From NCBI GenBank assembly GCA_029862205.1, contig JAOTXT010000027.1, positions 1 through 53,538 on the forward strand: a stretch of 53,538 nucleotides of DNA, given 5' to 3'. The position numbers and the translations under genes were made by a program. The notes below the pieces were generated by a model that saw only the letters and a list, made by a program, of their open reading frames with translations, was not told where the DNA came from and did not search any database. The stretch comes from Paracoccaceae bacterium (GTDB lineage: Bacteria > Pseudomonadota > Alphaproteobacteria > Rhodobacterales > Rhodobacteraceae). Shown piece by piece: positions 47,072 through 53,538 of the stretch. The stretch's first letter is position 1. Each line of letters begins with the position of its first letter.

Positions 47072-47120
47072 GGCCCATCCCGCGCGGCGCGCCCTCTGGG
47101 CGGCCCGCGCGGGATGGGCC
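47072..47120. terminator. Large bidirectional hairpin between convergent genes
   Basis: The arms GGCCCATCCCGCGCGG (47072-47087) and CCGCGCGGGATGGGCC (47105-47120) are perfectly complementary over 16 bp. The 17-base loop holds a smaller GCCC-TCT-GGGC hairpin. It fills the space between the outer-membrane protein gene and the convergent parE, 5 bases from each. A shared terminator is the simplest reading, though there is no T tract on either side. Confidence 0.65.
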
Positions 47121-47125
47121 GCGCG

Positions 47126-49111
47126 TCAGACGTCCAGATCCTCGGCAAACCGCGCGTTCTCCTGGATATACTGGAATCGCAGTTCCGGCTTCTTGCCCAT
47201 CAGGCGCTCGACCAGGCCGCCGGTTTCGCCGTCATCGTCCTCGTCCACCGAGACGCGGATCAATGTGCGGCTGGCGGGGTCCATCGTGGTCTCCTTCAGC
47301 TGCTTGGGCATCATTTCACCCAGGCCCTTGAAGCGCGAAAGGTCGATCTTGCCCTTGCCGCCAAGCCCCTCGGTCAGCAACCGGTCCTTCTCGGCCTCGT
47401 CGCTCACATAGACCGATTTCGCGCCCTGGGTCAGGCGGTAGAGCGGGGGGGCCGCCAGATAGAGGTGGCCGTTGTCGATCAAGGGCCGCATCTGGGTGAA
47501 GAAGAACGTCATCAATAGCGATGCGATATGAGCGCCGTCCACATCGGCGTCGGTCATGATGATGACCTTCTCGTAGCGCAGATCGTCGTCGTTGTAGCGG
47601 GACCCGAGCTGGACGCCGAGCGCCTGCATCAGATCATTGAGTTCCTGGTTCTGGCTCAGTTTCGAGCCCGCCGCGCCCAGAACGTTCAGGATCTTGCCCC
47701 GCAGTGGCAATACGGCTTGGGTCTTGCGGTCGCGGGCCTGCTTGGCCGACCCGCCGGCGCTGTCGCCCTCGACCAGGAACAGCTCCGATCCTTCGCGCGT
47801 TGCGTCGGAACAATCCGCCAACTTGCCGGGAAGGCGCAGTTTTTTGGTGGCGGACTTCCGGCTGGTTTCCTTCTCGGCGCGCCGCCGCATGCGTTCGTCG
47901 GCGCGCTCGACCAGGTAGTCCAGGATCGCACCCGCCAGCTTCGGGTCGCCTGCCAGCCAGTTGTCGATCCGGTCGCGCACCGCGCCCTCGACCAGCTTCT
48001 GGGCCTCAACAGTGGCCAGCCGATCCTTGGTCTGGCCGACGAATTCCGGCTCGCGAATGAAAACCGAGATCATCGCGGCGGCGGTGCCAATCACGTCGTC
48101 GCGGGTGACGTTTGCCGTCCGCTTGTTGCCGATCAGCTCGCCATGGGCGCGTAGGCCCCGGGTCACTGCCGACCAGAACCCGGCCTCGTGCGTGCCGCCC
48201 TGGGGGGTGGGGATGGTGTTGCAGTAGGACGAGACCACGGCATCACGGCTCGGGGTCCAGACGATCGCCCATTCCACCGAGCCAGTGGCGCCATTACCAT
48301 AGCGCTCGGCGAATTCCACCTTGCCCGCGAATGGGCGCTCACCGAAAAACTCGTGCCCGTTCAGGCTGTGCGTCAGGTAGTCTTCCAGACCGCCGGGAAA
48401 ATGGAACGTATCCTCGGCGGGCGTCTCGTCACCCTCGCGCAGCAGTTCGGGCTCGCAGTGCCAGCGGATCTCGACCCCGCGGAAGAGATAGGCCTTCGAG
48501 CGTGCCATGCGATAGAGCCGGGCGGGCTTGAACGCCAGCCTGGGGCCGAAGATCTCGGGGTCCGGATGGAAGACGACCATCGTGCCGCGGCGGTTTTGCG
48601 TCGGGCCGACCACCTCCAGCTTGCTGGTCGGCGCACCGCGCGCGAATTCCTGGGCATAGACCTGTTTCGAGCGCGCCACTTCGATCCGCATCCAGTCCGA
48701 GAGCGCGTTGACCACCGAAACCCCGACGCCGTGCAGGCCGCCCGAGGTCTGATAGGCCTTGTCCGAGAACTTGCCGCCAGAATGGAGCGTGGTCAGGATG
48801 ACTTCCAGCGCCGATTTCTTCGGAAACTTCGGGTGCGGGTCGACGGGTATGCCGCGGCCGTTGTCGGTGATCGCCACCGAGCCATCCGCCCTCAAGTCCA
48901 TCTCGATCCGGCTGGCGTGACCAGCGACGGCTTCGTCCATGGCATTGTCCAGCACCTCGGCCACGAGGTGATGGAGGGCGCGCTCATCCGTTCCGCCCAC
49001 ATACATGCCCGGACGCTTGCGCACCGGCTCCAGCCCCTCCAGCACCTCGATGGTCGAGGCGTCATAGGCTTTCTCGGCGGCGGTCTGGGCGAAAAGGTCG
49101 CCGGCACTCAT
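47126..49111 (-). CDS. parE: DNA topoisomerase IV subunit B
   Basis: 661-residue ATPase subunit of topoisomerase IV, which decatenates daughter chromosomes with ParC. The GHKL ATPase domain has VLDNAMDEAVAGH, ITDNGRGIPVDPHP and TSGGLHGVGVSVVNALS; the TOPRIM domain has FLVEGDSAGGSAKQARDRK and IIMTDADVDGAHI. The C-terminal end is short, without the long GyrB insert, which with the motifs favours ParE over GyrB. The start at 49111 follows GAGAAGAG; a longer reading adds 14 residues. Confidence 0.92.
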   Translation of the reverse strand: MSAGDLFAQTAAEKAYDASTIEVLEGLEPVRKRPGMYVGGTDERALHHLVAEVLDNAMDEAVAGHASRIEMDLRADGSVAITDNGRGIPVDPHPKFPKKSALEVILTTLHSGGKFSDKAYQTSGGLHGVGVSVVNALSDWMRIEVARSKQVYAQEFARGAPTSKLEVVGPTQNRRGTMVVFHPDPEIFGPRLAFKPARLYRMARSKAYLFRGVEIRWHCEPELLREGDETPAEDTFHFPGGLEDYLTHSLNGHEFFGERPFAGKVEFAERYGNGATGSVEWAIVWTPSRDAVVSSYCNTIPTPQGGTHEAGFWSAVTRGLRAHGELIGNKRTANVTRDDVIGTAAAMISVFIREPEFVGQTKDRLATVEAQKLVEGAVRDRIDNWLAGDPKLAGAILDYLVERADERMRRRAEKETSRKSATKKLRLPGKLADCSDATREGSELFLVEGDSAGGSAKQARDRKTQAVLPLRGKILNVLGAAGSKLSQNQELNDLMQALGVQLGSRYNDDDLRYEKVIIMTDADVDGAHIASLLMTFFFTQMRPLIDNGHLYLAAPPLYRLTQGAKSVYVSDEAEKDRLLTEGLGGKGKIDLSRFKGLGEMMPKQLKETTMDPASRTLIRVSVDEDDDGETGGLVERLMGKKPELRFQYIQENARFAEDLDV

Positions 49112-49161
49112 GTGCTCTTCTCGCTCCCGAATCGTCACTGCTCGTTGCGTCAATTTATGCA

Positions 49162-49189
49162 GGCCCGGCCCGATTAGCGCAACCGGGCC
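49162..49189 (-). terminator. Possible terminator downstream of the SDR gene
   Basis: GGCCCGG (49162-49168) and CCGGGCC (49183-49189) form a 7-bp stem with a 14-base loop, 20 bases beyond the SDR stop on the minus strand. No T tract follows. It lies between the SDR gene and parE, which run the same way. Confidence 0.35.
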
Positions 49190-49208
49190 GGACCGCAGCG
49201 AGAATCGA

Positions 49209-49958
49209 CTAAGCTAGTCCGGCCATCACTCCGCCATCTACGTCGTAGACCGCGCCGGTAATCCAGGATGCCTCGTCGCTCAACAGGAAATCGATCGCAG
49301 CCGCGACGTCACCGGGTGTACCGATCCGACCAACCGGATGGATACCCGCGAAGCCTGCGAGGGTCTCGGCGACCTTGTCGGGCGCGATGAAGGACTCGAA
49401 GACCGGCGTCTCGACCACGGCCGGCGACACCGCGTTCGCCCGGATCCCGTGAGGCCCCAGTTCCATCGCCAGGTGTTGCGTCAGGGCGTGCAGCCCGGCT
49501 TTGGCCATGGAATAGGCCGATGAGGGGGTCGCGCGGACCGCTTGTTTCGCCCACATCGAACCGATGGTCACGATCGCGCCGGCACCATGGGCGGCCATGT
49601 TGCGGGTGACCGCCTGGGTCGCGAGGAACAGGCCGCGGTTTAGGCCGTGATAATGGTCGAAATCCTCGGCGCCGTGTTCGAGGAAGGTTTTTGGGACGAA
49701 CGTGCCCGCGGCATTGACCAGGCGGGCGATATGCGTATCGGCGGCCTCGATTTCATCAATCAGGCCAGCCAGGGCGTCCCGCTCGGTGATATCCGCCGCA
49801 GTCACACGCACATCGCCTCCGATCTCGGCCGCCGCCGTTTGCAGCTTCTTTGCCGAGCGGCCGGTCAGCCACAGCCGGTCGCCTTTCGCCGCGCGCCTTT
49901 TGGCGGTTGCCAGACCCATGCCGCTGGCGCCGCCGATGATTAGGGTGGTCTTAGTCAT
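49209..49958 (-). CDS. Short-chain dehydrogenase/reductase
   Basis: 249-residue classical SDR. The cofactor motif is GGASGMGLA near the N-terminus, followed by VNAAG, the catalytic Ser in TIGSMWAK and the YxxxK motif in SAYSMAKAG. The C-terminal [13 protein letters not shown] is typical. Substrate unknown. The start at 49958 follows AAGGACTGTGAC. It is divergent from a TetR-family regulator and has a candidate operator 14 bases upstream of its start, so it is probably the regulator's target. Confidence 0.9.
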   Translation of the reverse strand: MTKTTLIIGGASGMGLATAKRRAAKGDRLWLTGRSAKKLQTAAAEIGGDVRVTAADITERDALAGLIDEIEAADTHIARLVNAAGTFVPKTFLEHGAEDFDHYHGLNRGLFLATQAVTRNMAAHGAGAIVTIGSMWAKQAVRATPSSAYSMAKAGLHALTQHLAMELGPHGIRANAVSPAVVETPVFESFIAPDKVAETLAGFAGIHPVGRIGTPGDVAAAIDFLLSDEASWITGAVYDVDGGVMAGLA

Positions 49959-49971
49959 GTCACAGTCCTTA

Positions 49972-49989
49972 TCTATCAAGTGGTAGGTT
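49972..49989 (-). promoter_or_regulatory. Candidate TetR-family operator, SDR side
   Basis: On the minus strand this reads AACCTACCACTTGATAGA, an imperfect palindrome matching the site at 50029-50046 in the outer positions (AACCTAYC-N4-GATAG). It lies immediately upstream of the SDR start. Repressor binding is inferred. Confidence 0.55.
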
Positions 49990-50008
49990 AGAGACATGGG
50001 AGATGGTC

Positions 50009-50038
50009 TTGAAATGCCCAGAGTCAATAACCTATCTT
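50009..50038 (+). promoter_or_regulatory. Possible promoter of the TetR-family gene
   Basis: TTGAAA (50009-50014) and TATCTT (50033-50038) with 18-base spacing. The -10 element lies inside the palindromic operator 50029-50046, an arrangement expected for autorepression. Activity is inferred. Confidence 0.4.
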
Positions 50039-50046
50039 ATGATAGG
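50029..50046 (+). promoter_or_regulatory. Candidate TetR-family operator, regulator side
   Basis: AACCTATCTTATGATAGG contains the perfect inverted repeat CCTATC-TTAT-GATAGG. A second, inverted copy of the same pattern is at 49972-49989, so both sides of the divergent SDR/TetR region carry a site. It overlaps a possible -10 element and ends 24 bases before the likely regulator start. Confidence 0.65.
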
Positions 50047-50070
50047 ATGAGGTTAGTGAAAGTGACGTCG

Positions 50071-50625
50071 ATGACTGACGAGCGAGAAGTGATCCGCCGC
50101 CCGGCGGATCGGCGGGAAAGGATCCTGGACGCGGCCGAAAAACTCGCCCGCCGGGGTGGCTATTTCGGATTCAGCTTCAGGGATGTGGCGGCGGCCGTGG
50201 GCGTGAAAAGCGCAAGCATCCATCATCACTTTCCGACCAAAGAGGATCTCGTGGTCGCGCTAACCGCGCGTTACCGCGACCGGTTTCTCGAAAGCCTCGG
50301 CGACCCGCTGCAGCCCGGGGCCGCCCGTCGGCTGGCCGACGCCTATCGAAGCGCGGTCGGCACTCGGGATCAGATGTGCCTCTGCGGGCTCCTGGCCGCG
50401 GAATCGGATGCGCTTCCCGAAGCGACTCGCGGCGAGGTCGGTACGTTCTACGACGCCAATATCGATTGGGCGGCCCGGGCGCTTGGCGGGGAAACCGAGC
50501 GTGCCGAAGCTCTGATCGCTGGACTCGCGGGCGCCGTCGTACTCGCCCGCAGTAAATTGGACCCGGGAATCTACGACCGGGCGGCCGCGGCCCTGCTGTC
50601 CGGGGTCAGCTCAGGGCATCGCTGA
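50071..50625 (+). CDS. TetR/AcrR-family transcriptional regulator
   Basis: 184-residue regulator. The N-terminal helix-turn-helix reads RILDAAEKLARRGGYFGFSF, then RDVAAAVGVKSASIHHHFPT and KEDLVVALTARYRD, a clear TetR domain. The ligand domain contains MCLCGLLAAESDALPE, resembling a subgroup that often controls a neighbouring oxidoreductase. The start at 50071 is chosen because the operator lies just upstream; 49996 and 50047 are in frame but would place the operator inside the gene. Divergent from the SDR gene; its 3' end overlaps the convergent oxidoreductase gene by 20 bases. Confidence 0.85.
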   Translation: MTDEREVIRRPADRRERILDAAEKLARRGGYFGFSFRDVAAAVGVKSASIHHHFPTKEDLVVALTARYRDRFLESLGDPLQPGAARRLADAYRSAVGTRDQMCLCGLLAAESDALPEATRGEVGTFYDANIDWAARALGGETERAEALIAGLAGAVVLARSKLDPGIYDRAAAALLSGVSSGHR

Positions 50626-51916
50626 TCCGGTAGAGCCCAAGCATGGCGCCCACATAGAGGGGGCGTAGCCCAGGCAGGGGCAGGCGCGGGGCCAGGCCGC
50701 GCAGGGGCGCGGGGATGTGGTCTGTGCTCTTGCCCGCGATCACCTCGGCCAGCAGGCGCCCGCCCAGCTGGGCACCGGTGATGCCCGATCCATGCCACGC
50801 AAAGACATGGCCGACCGTCGGGTCGTCTCGCAGAAGACCGACCGAGGGGGTCATGCTGGCTGTCGCGCAGACCGGGCCGCGCCAGAAATGGGTGATCTCG
50901 GCCTCAGCCAATGCTGGGAATTGTTCGGCGATCCGCGCGCTGACCGCCCGGCGCATCCGCGCCGCGCCCGCCTCCGAACCTCGCACGTCGCCGCGCATCC
51001 CCAGCAGGAACCGCCCTTCGGGCAATAGCCGGAAATAGCTGAGCAGGCGCCGGCTATCGGCGCCCGGGTTCCCGCCCAGCCAGGCGATCGAGGCGCGTTC
51101 TTCCTCGGTCAGGACCCGGGTCACGCCGATATTCGAGATGACCGGGATCGCCCGGCCGTCGAACCGGTGGTTCAGCCCATCGGGCGTGAAGTCGTTGGTG
51201 GCTAGAACCACGCTTCGGGCCGTAGCCGCGCCACCTGCGGCCACAAGGCGGTGGCCGTGGCCCGCACGCTCCCACAAAGTGACTTCCGACCTGGGATGGA
51301 CGCGCACGCCCAGCGCCTGGGCGCGGTCCGCCAGTGCCCGGACGAGCCGCAAGGGGTGGATGCCGAAACCCGGGCGGATGATCTGTCCGCCGTGGCAGCG
51401 TATCCCCGGCGCGCTGTCCGGGGGCAGGCGGGTCAGTTCGATCCCATACTCTGATTGGCTCCGCTCCATACGGATCGCCGTCCGTGCGGAATGCGCAAGT
51501 TCGAACTCACAGTCGCCCTGGATGCAATCGGCGAGCCCATTCTCCAGACAGAAGGTGCGGATTTGATGGTTCATGGCGACGGCCGCTTCGACATAGCGGC
51601 CGTATTCCTTCTCGCCATAGCGGCGGACCAGGGCGCTCTCGCTCAGCTTGTCGGACCGGGTGCCGACGATTCCGCCGTTGCGCCCCGACGCGCCCCAGCC
51701 AATCGCACCGGCGTCCAACACGACGCTTCCAATACCGAGCTCGCCCAGCCGGATCGCGCAGGCGAGCCCCGCATAGCCGCCGCCGATGATCGCGACCTCG
51801 GTCTGGATCTCGCCGCTCAGGGGGCCAGGATCTCTCCAAGAAGGCGCGCTGGCCTCCCACCAGCTCTCGACCCGGCGCGTCGTGTCGTAGACCGACGGGT
51901 CGAGCGGGCCTTTCAT
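50606..51916 (-). CDS. FAD-dependent oxidoreductase (DAO family, PuuB-like)
   Basis: 436-residue flavoprotein of the D-amino-acid oxidase/glycine oxidase superfamily. The N-terminal segment SWWEASAPSWRDPGPLSG and the FAD motif VAIIGGGYAGLACAIRL with GASGRNGGIV resemble gamma-glutamylputrescine oxidase relatives; a second FAD contact is near FAWHGSGITGAQLGGRLLAE. It would oxidise an amine or amino acid; substrate unknown. Its start overlaps the hydrolase-OsmC stop (ATGA), so they are translationally coupled. Confidence 0.82.
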   Translation of the reverse strand: MKGPLDPSVYDTTRRVESWWEASAPSWRDPGPLSGEIQTEVAIIGGGYAGLACAIRLGELGIGSVVLDAGAIGWGASGRNGGIVGTRSDKLSESALVRRYGEKEYGRYVEAAVAMNHQIRTFCLENGLADCIQGDCEFELAHSARTAIRMERSQSEYGIELTRLPPDSAPGIRCHGGQIIRPGFGIHPLRLVRALADRAQALGVRVHPRSEVTLWERAGHGHRLVAAGGAATARSVVLATNDFTPDGLNHRFDGRAIPVISNIGVTRVLTEEERASIAWLGGNPGADSRRLLSYFRLLPEGRFLLGMRGDVRGSEAGAARMRRAVSARIAEQFPALAEAEITHFWRGPVCATASMTPSVGLLRDDPTVGHVFAWHGSGITGAQLGGRLLAEVIAGKSTDHIPAPLRGLAPRLPLPGLRPLYVGAMLGLYRISDALS

Positions 51917-53130
51917 GCGGCCTCGGTTTCGATCCGAATTGTGCCCTCGAGCGTCCGGTGGACCGGGCAGCGGTCGGCAATCTCCATCAGGCGCGCGTGC
52001 TGTTCATCGTCGAGATCTCCGGTCAGGTGGATCACCCGCTTGAAGACATCGATCTTGGCGCCCTTGCCCTCGCACTCGGCGCAGTCCTCGGCGTGGGCCT
52101 TGTCGTGGCTGACATCGACCGAGACCGCCTCGAGCGGCCACTTCTTGCGCCGCGCATACATGCGGATCGTCATCGAGGTGCAAGCGCCCAGCCCGGCGGA
52201 CAGGAATTGATAGGGTGTCGGTCCCTGATCGGTGCCGCCATAGGAGGCAGGTTCGTCAGCCAGCAGGTGGTGCTTCGGCCCCGCCGCCACATCTTGCAGA
52301 AATCCCTGGGGATCTGCCTCGGCAATCCGGACGATCCCTTCGGGCGCGCCCTTTGGTGCCGGATCGTCGACCAGATCCAGATACCGCCGCGCCCAGGCCG
52401 CGATCACGTCGGCGGCATATTCCGCATCCGCGGCCCGGCTGAGCAGATGATCAGCGTCATCAAGTGTCACGAAACTCTTGGGATGCTTCGCGGCGCCGAA
52501 GATATGCCCCGCATTCTCGATGCCGACGGTTTGATCGCGCGGGTCGTGCAGCACCAGCAGCGCCCGTTTCAGCGCGGAGATCGCGGCGTCCAGCTTGACC
52601 GCCGAGACATCTTCCAGAAACCCGCGGCGGATGGTAAAGGGCCGCCCCGCCAAGCTGACCTCCGCCTCGCCCTTTTCGCGGATCTCGTCCAGCGAGGCGC
52701 CGAAATTGTGGATCACGTGACCCGGATCGGCGGGCGCGCCGATGGTCACGACCGCCTTGACCGAGGGCATCTCGTTCGCCGCCGCCAAAACCGCGGCACC
52801 GCCCAGGCTGTGGCCGATCAAGAGTGCGGGCCCCTGGCCGGAATTCTCCAAATGCCGCGCGGCGGCGACCAGGTCCTGAACATTCGACGAGAAATGGGTG
52901 TTCGCGAACTCGCCGCCGCTATGGCCGAGCCCGGTGAAATCGAAGCGCAGCACCGCGATGCCCATCCCAGCCAGACGCGCCGAGATACGCCGGGCTGCGG
53001 CGATGTCCTTGCCGCAGGTGAAACAATGGGCGAACAGCGCCACCGACTTCGCCGGCATTTCCGGCCGGTCGAAACGCGCGGCCAATTCGCTGCCGTCATG
53101 TCCGGTAAAATTCACTTTATCGCTGATCAT
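51913..53130 (-). CDS. Alpha/beta hydrolase fused to OsmC-family domain
   Basis: 405-residue two-domain protein. The N-terminal alpha/beta hydrolase (about residues 1-255) has the nucleophile motif IGHSLGGAAV, an acid in LHDPRDQTV and the His in DDADHLLSRA. The C-terminal OsmC/Ohr-like domain (about 270-405) has the redox cysteines in GACTSMT and RCPVHRTL. OsmC-type domains reduce organic hydroperoxides, so the fusion may hydrolyse and detoxify ester or peroxide substrates. This fusion is known in proteobacteria. An AAGGAAAG site precedes the ATG. Confidence 0.88.
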   Translation of the reverse strand: MISDKVNFTGHDGSELAARFDRPEMPAKSVALFAHCFTCGKDIAAARRISARLAGMGIAVLRFDFTGLGHSGGEFANTHFSSNVQDLVAAARHLENSGQGPALLIGHSLGGAAVLAAANEMPSVKAVVTIGAPADPGHVIHNFGASLDEIREKGEAEVSLAGRPFTIRRGFLEDVSAVKLDAAISALKRALLVLHDPRDQTVGIENAGHIFGAAKHPKSFVTLDDADHLLSRAADAEYAADVIAAWARRYLDLVDDPAPKGAPEGIVRIAEADPQGFLQDVAAGPKHHLLADEPASYGGTDQGPTPYQFLSAGLGACTSMTIRMYARRKKWPLEAVSVDVSHDKAHAEDCAECEGKGAKIDVFKRVIHLTGDLDDEQHARLMEIADRCPVHRTLEGTIRIETEAA

Positions 53131-53203
53131 GCCGCTTTCCTTATCGCGCCACGCGCCTATTTCGTCGGTCCAGGAACGTTCGCATAGGATTTAGGAGATG
53201 GCT

Positions 53204-53326
53204 ATGACGCGTGCGATTTCCGTATTTTTTCTTTCGGCAATGCTGGCCGCGTGCGCCAACGGCGATGCGCTTCTTCAGGACAATTCAGACAAGGTGTGGC
53301 TGAACCACAGAATTCCCAGCAAATAG
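53204..53326 (+). CDS. Very small predicted lipoprotein (40 aa)
   Basis: 40-residue frame beginning MTRAISVFFLSAMLAAC, a full lipoprotein signal with lipid-modified Cys17, leaving a 24-residue mature peptide rich in Asp and Asn. TAGGAG ends six bases before the ATG at 53204; an in-frame ATG at 53198 sits directly on that site and is less likely. Similar to small entericidin-like or orphan lipoproteins in general form only. It is divergent from the hydrolase-OsmC gene and convergent with the M24-like gene. Confidence 0.65.
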   Translation: MTRAISVFFLSAMLAACANGDALLQDNSDKVWLNHRIPSK

Positions 53327-53337
53327 GGGATTGGCGC

Positions 53338-53359
53338 GCGCGGACCCCACGGTCCGCGC
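53338..53359. terminator. Bidirectional hairpin between the small lipoprotein and the M24-like gene
   Basis: GCGCGGACC-CCAC-GGTCCGCGC is a perfect 9-bp stem with a 4-base loop located between two convergent stops. It lacks a T tract, but position and stability suggest a shared terminator. Confidence 0.6.
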
Positions 53360-53365
53360 CGCCGC

Positions 53366-53401
53366 GTTCAGGCCAGTAACTGGGTTCAGGCCAGCAACCG
53401 G
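53366..53401. repeat. 18-bp tandem duplication across the M24-like gene stop
   Basis: GTTCAGGCCAGTAACTGG (53366-53383) is followed head to tail by GTTCAGGCCAGCAACCGG (53384-53401), differing at two positions. The unit is six codons long and includes the stop codon of the minus-strand gene at 53386-53388. Confidence 0.85.
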
Positions 53402-53538
53402 GCGTCGAAGGGATACTTGGTCAAATTCTCGTAGCCGGTCTCGGTGACCAGGACCTGGTCCTCGAGCTTGATCGCGAATTCCCCGCCCTGCGTTTGGATG
53501 CAGGCCTCGACGCACAGCATCATGCCAGGCTCGCAGAC
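53386..53538 (-). CDS. M24-metallopeptidase-fold protein, C-terminal fragment (DddP-like)
   Basis: The last 50 codons of a gene that runs off the window. The fragment contains MMLCVEACIQTQGGEFAIKL followed by EDQVLVTE and ends YENLTKYPFDARLLA. The two glutamates in VEA and KLE are 15 residues apart and match the last two metal ligands of the M24 pita-bread fold; DddP, a DMSP lyase of this fold, has ligands at positions I recall as Glu406 and Glu421, the same spacing. An aminopeptidase P-like protein is the alternative. The partial gene cannot decide. Confidence 0.65.
   Translation of the reverse strand, partial: VCEPGMMLCVEACIQTQGGEFAIKLEDQVLVTETGYENLTKYPFDARLLA

Overview
The window is about 53.5 kb of GC-rich DNA from an alphaproteobacterium, most likely a Rhodobacterales (Rhodobacteraceae / roseobacter-type) chromosome. 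The evidence is protein similarity recognised by eye, an alphaproteobacterial LexA box (GTTC-N7-GTTC), and the gene order gltA-gltX-comEC-lexA-moeA-moaC-trpC-trpD-trpG, which I recall as typical of that order. I recognised no rRNA, tRNA, CRISPR array, transposase or prophage gene. Most of the window is core chromosome with short accessory inserts.

Layout. 93-3801: three tandem paralogues of a GT87-type (DUF2029) membrane glycosyltransferase, overlapping into miaA (3798-4724). 4721-9320: branched-chain amino acid genes ilvB, ilvH, a lipoprotein gene and ilvC, headed by a complete transcription attenuator: promoter, a 15-residue leader peptide with consecutive Ile-Leu-Val codons, and an intrinsic terminator. 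9593-11203: a YbaK-type deacylase and small proteins. 11288-16742: an accessory metabolic block with a divergent crotonase, a cupin carrying the DddQ-type DMSP-lyase metal and tyrosine residues, a zinc alcohol dehydrogenase, an enolase-superfamily enzyme, a membrane protein with an acyl-carrier-like domain lacking the modified serine, and a class IV aminotransferase.

16913-26092: pyrH, frr, uppS, cdsA, dxr, rseP, bamA, an OmpH/Skp chaperone and fabZ, covering UMP phosphorylation, ribosome recycling, isoprenoid and phospholipid precursors, and outer-membrane assembly. The lipid A genes (lpxA, lpxB and relatives) that normally follow fabZ are absent; gltA converges on fabZ with a 6-base gap. 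26099-42148: gltA, gltX, comEC, lexA with an SOS box, moeA-moaC-trpC-trpD-trpG as an overlapping operon, a divergent polysaccharide deacetylase-like protein, trpE with ppiD, and a class I/II aminotransferase.

42256-53538: an ABC-F ATPase of Uup type, a lipoprotein, an EamA transporter, a Met-rich outer-membrane protein, parE, a divergent SDR/TetR pair with two matching operators, an FAD oxidoreductase overlapping a hydrolase-OsmC fusion, a 40-residue lipoprotein, and the 3' end of an M24-metallopeptidase-fold gene that resembles the C-terminus of DddP.

A family of twin-hairpin repeats (GTAGGGTG... / ...CACCCTAC) occurs after ilvC, before pyrH and between trpD and trpC, where it supplies the trpD stop codon. 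All functional calls are by motif and family recognition; no database search was possible.
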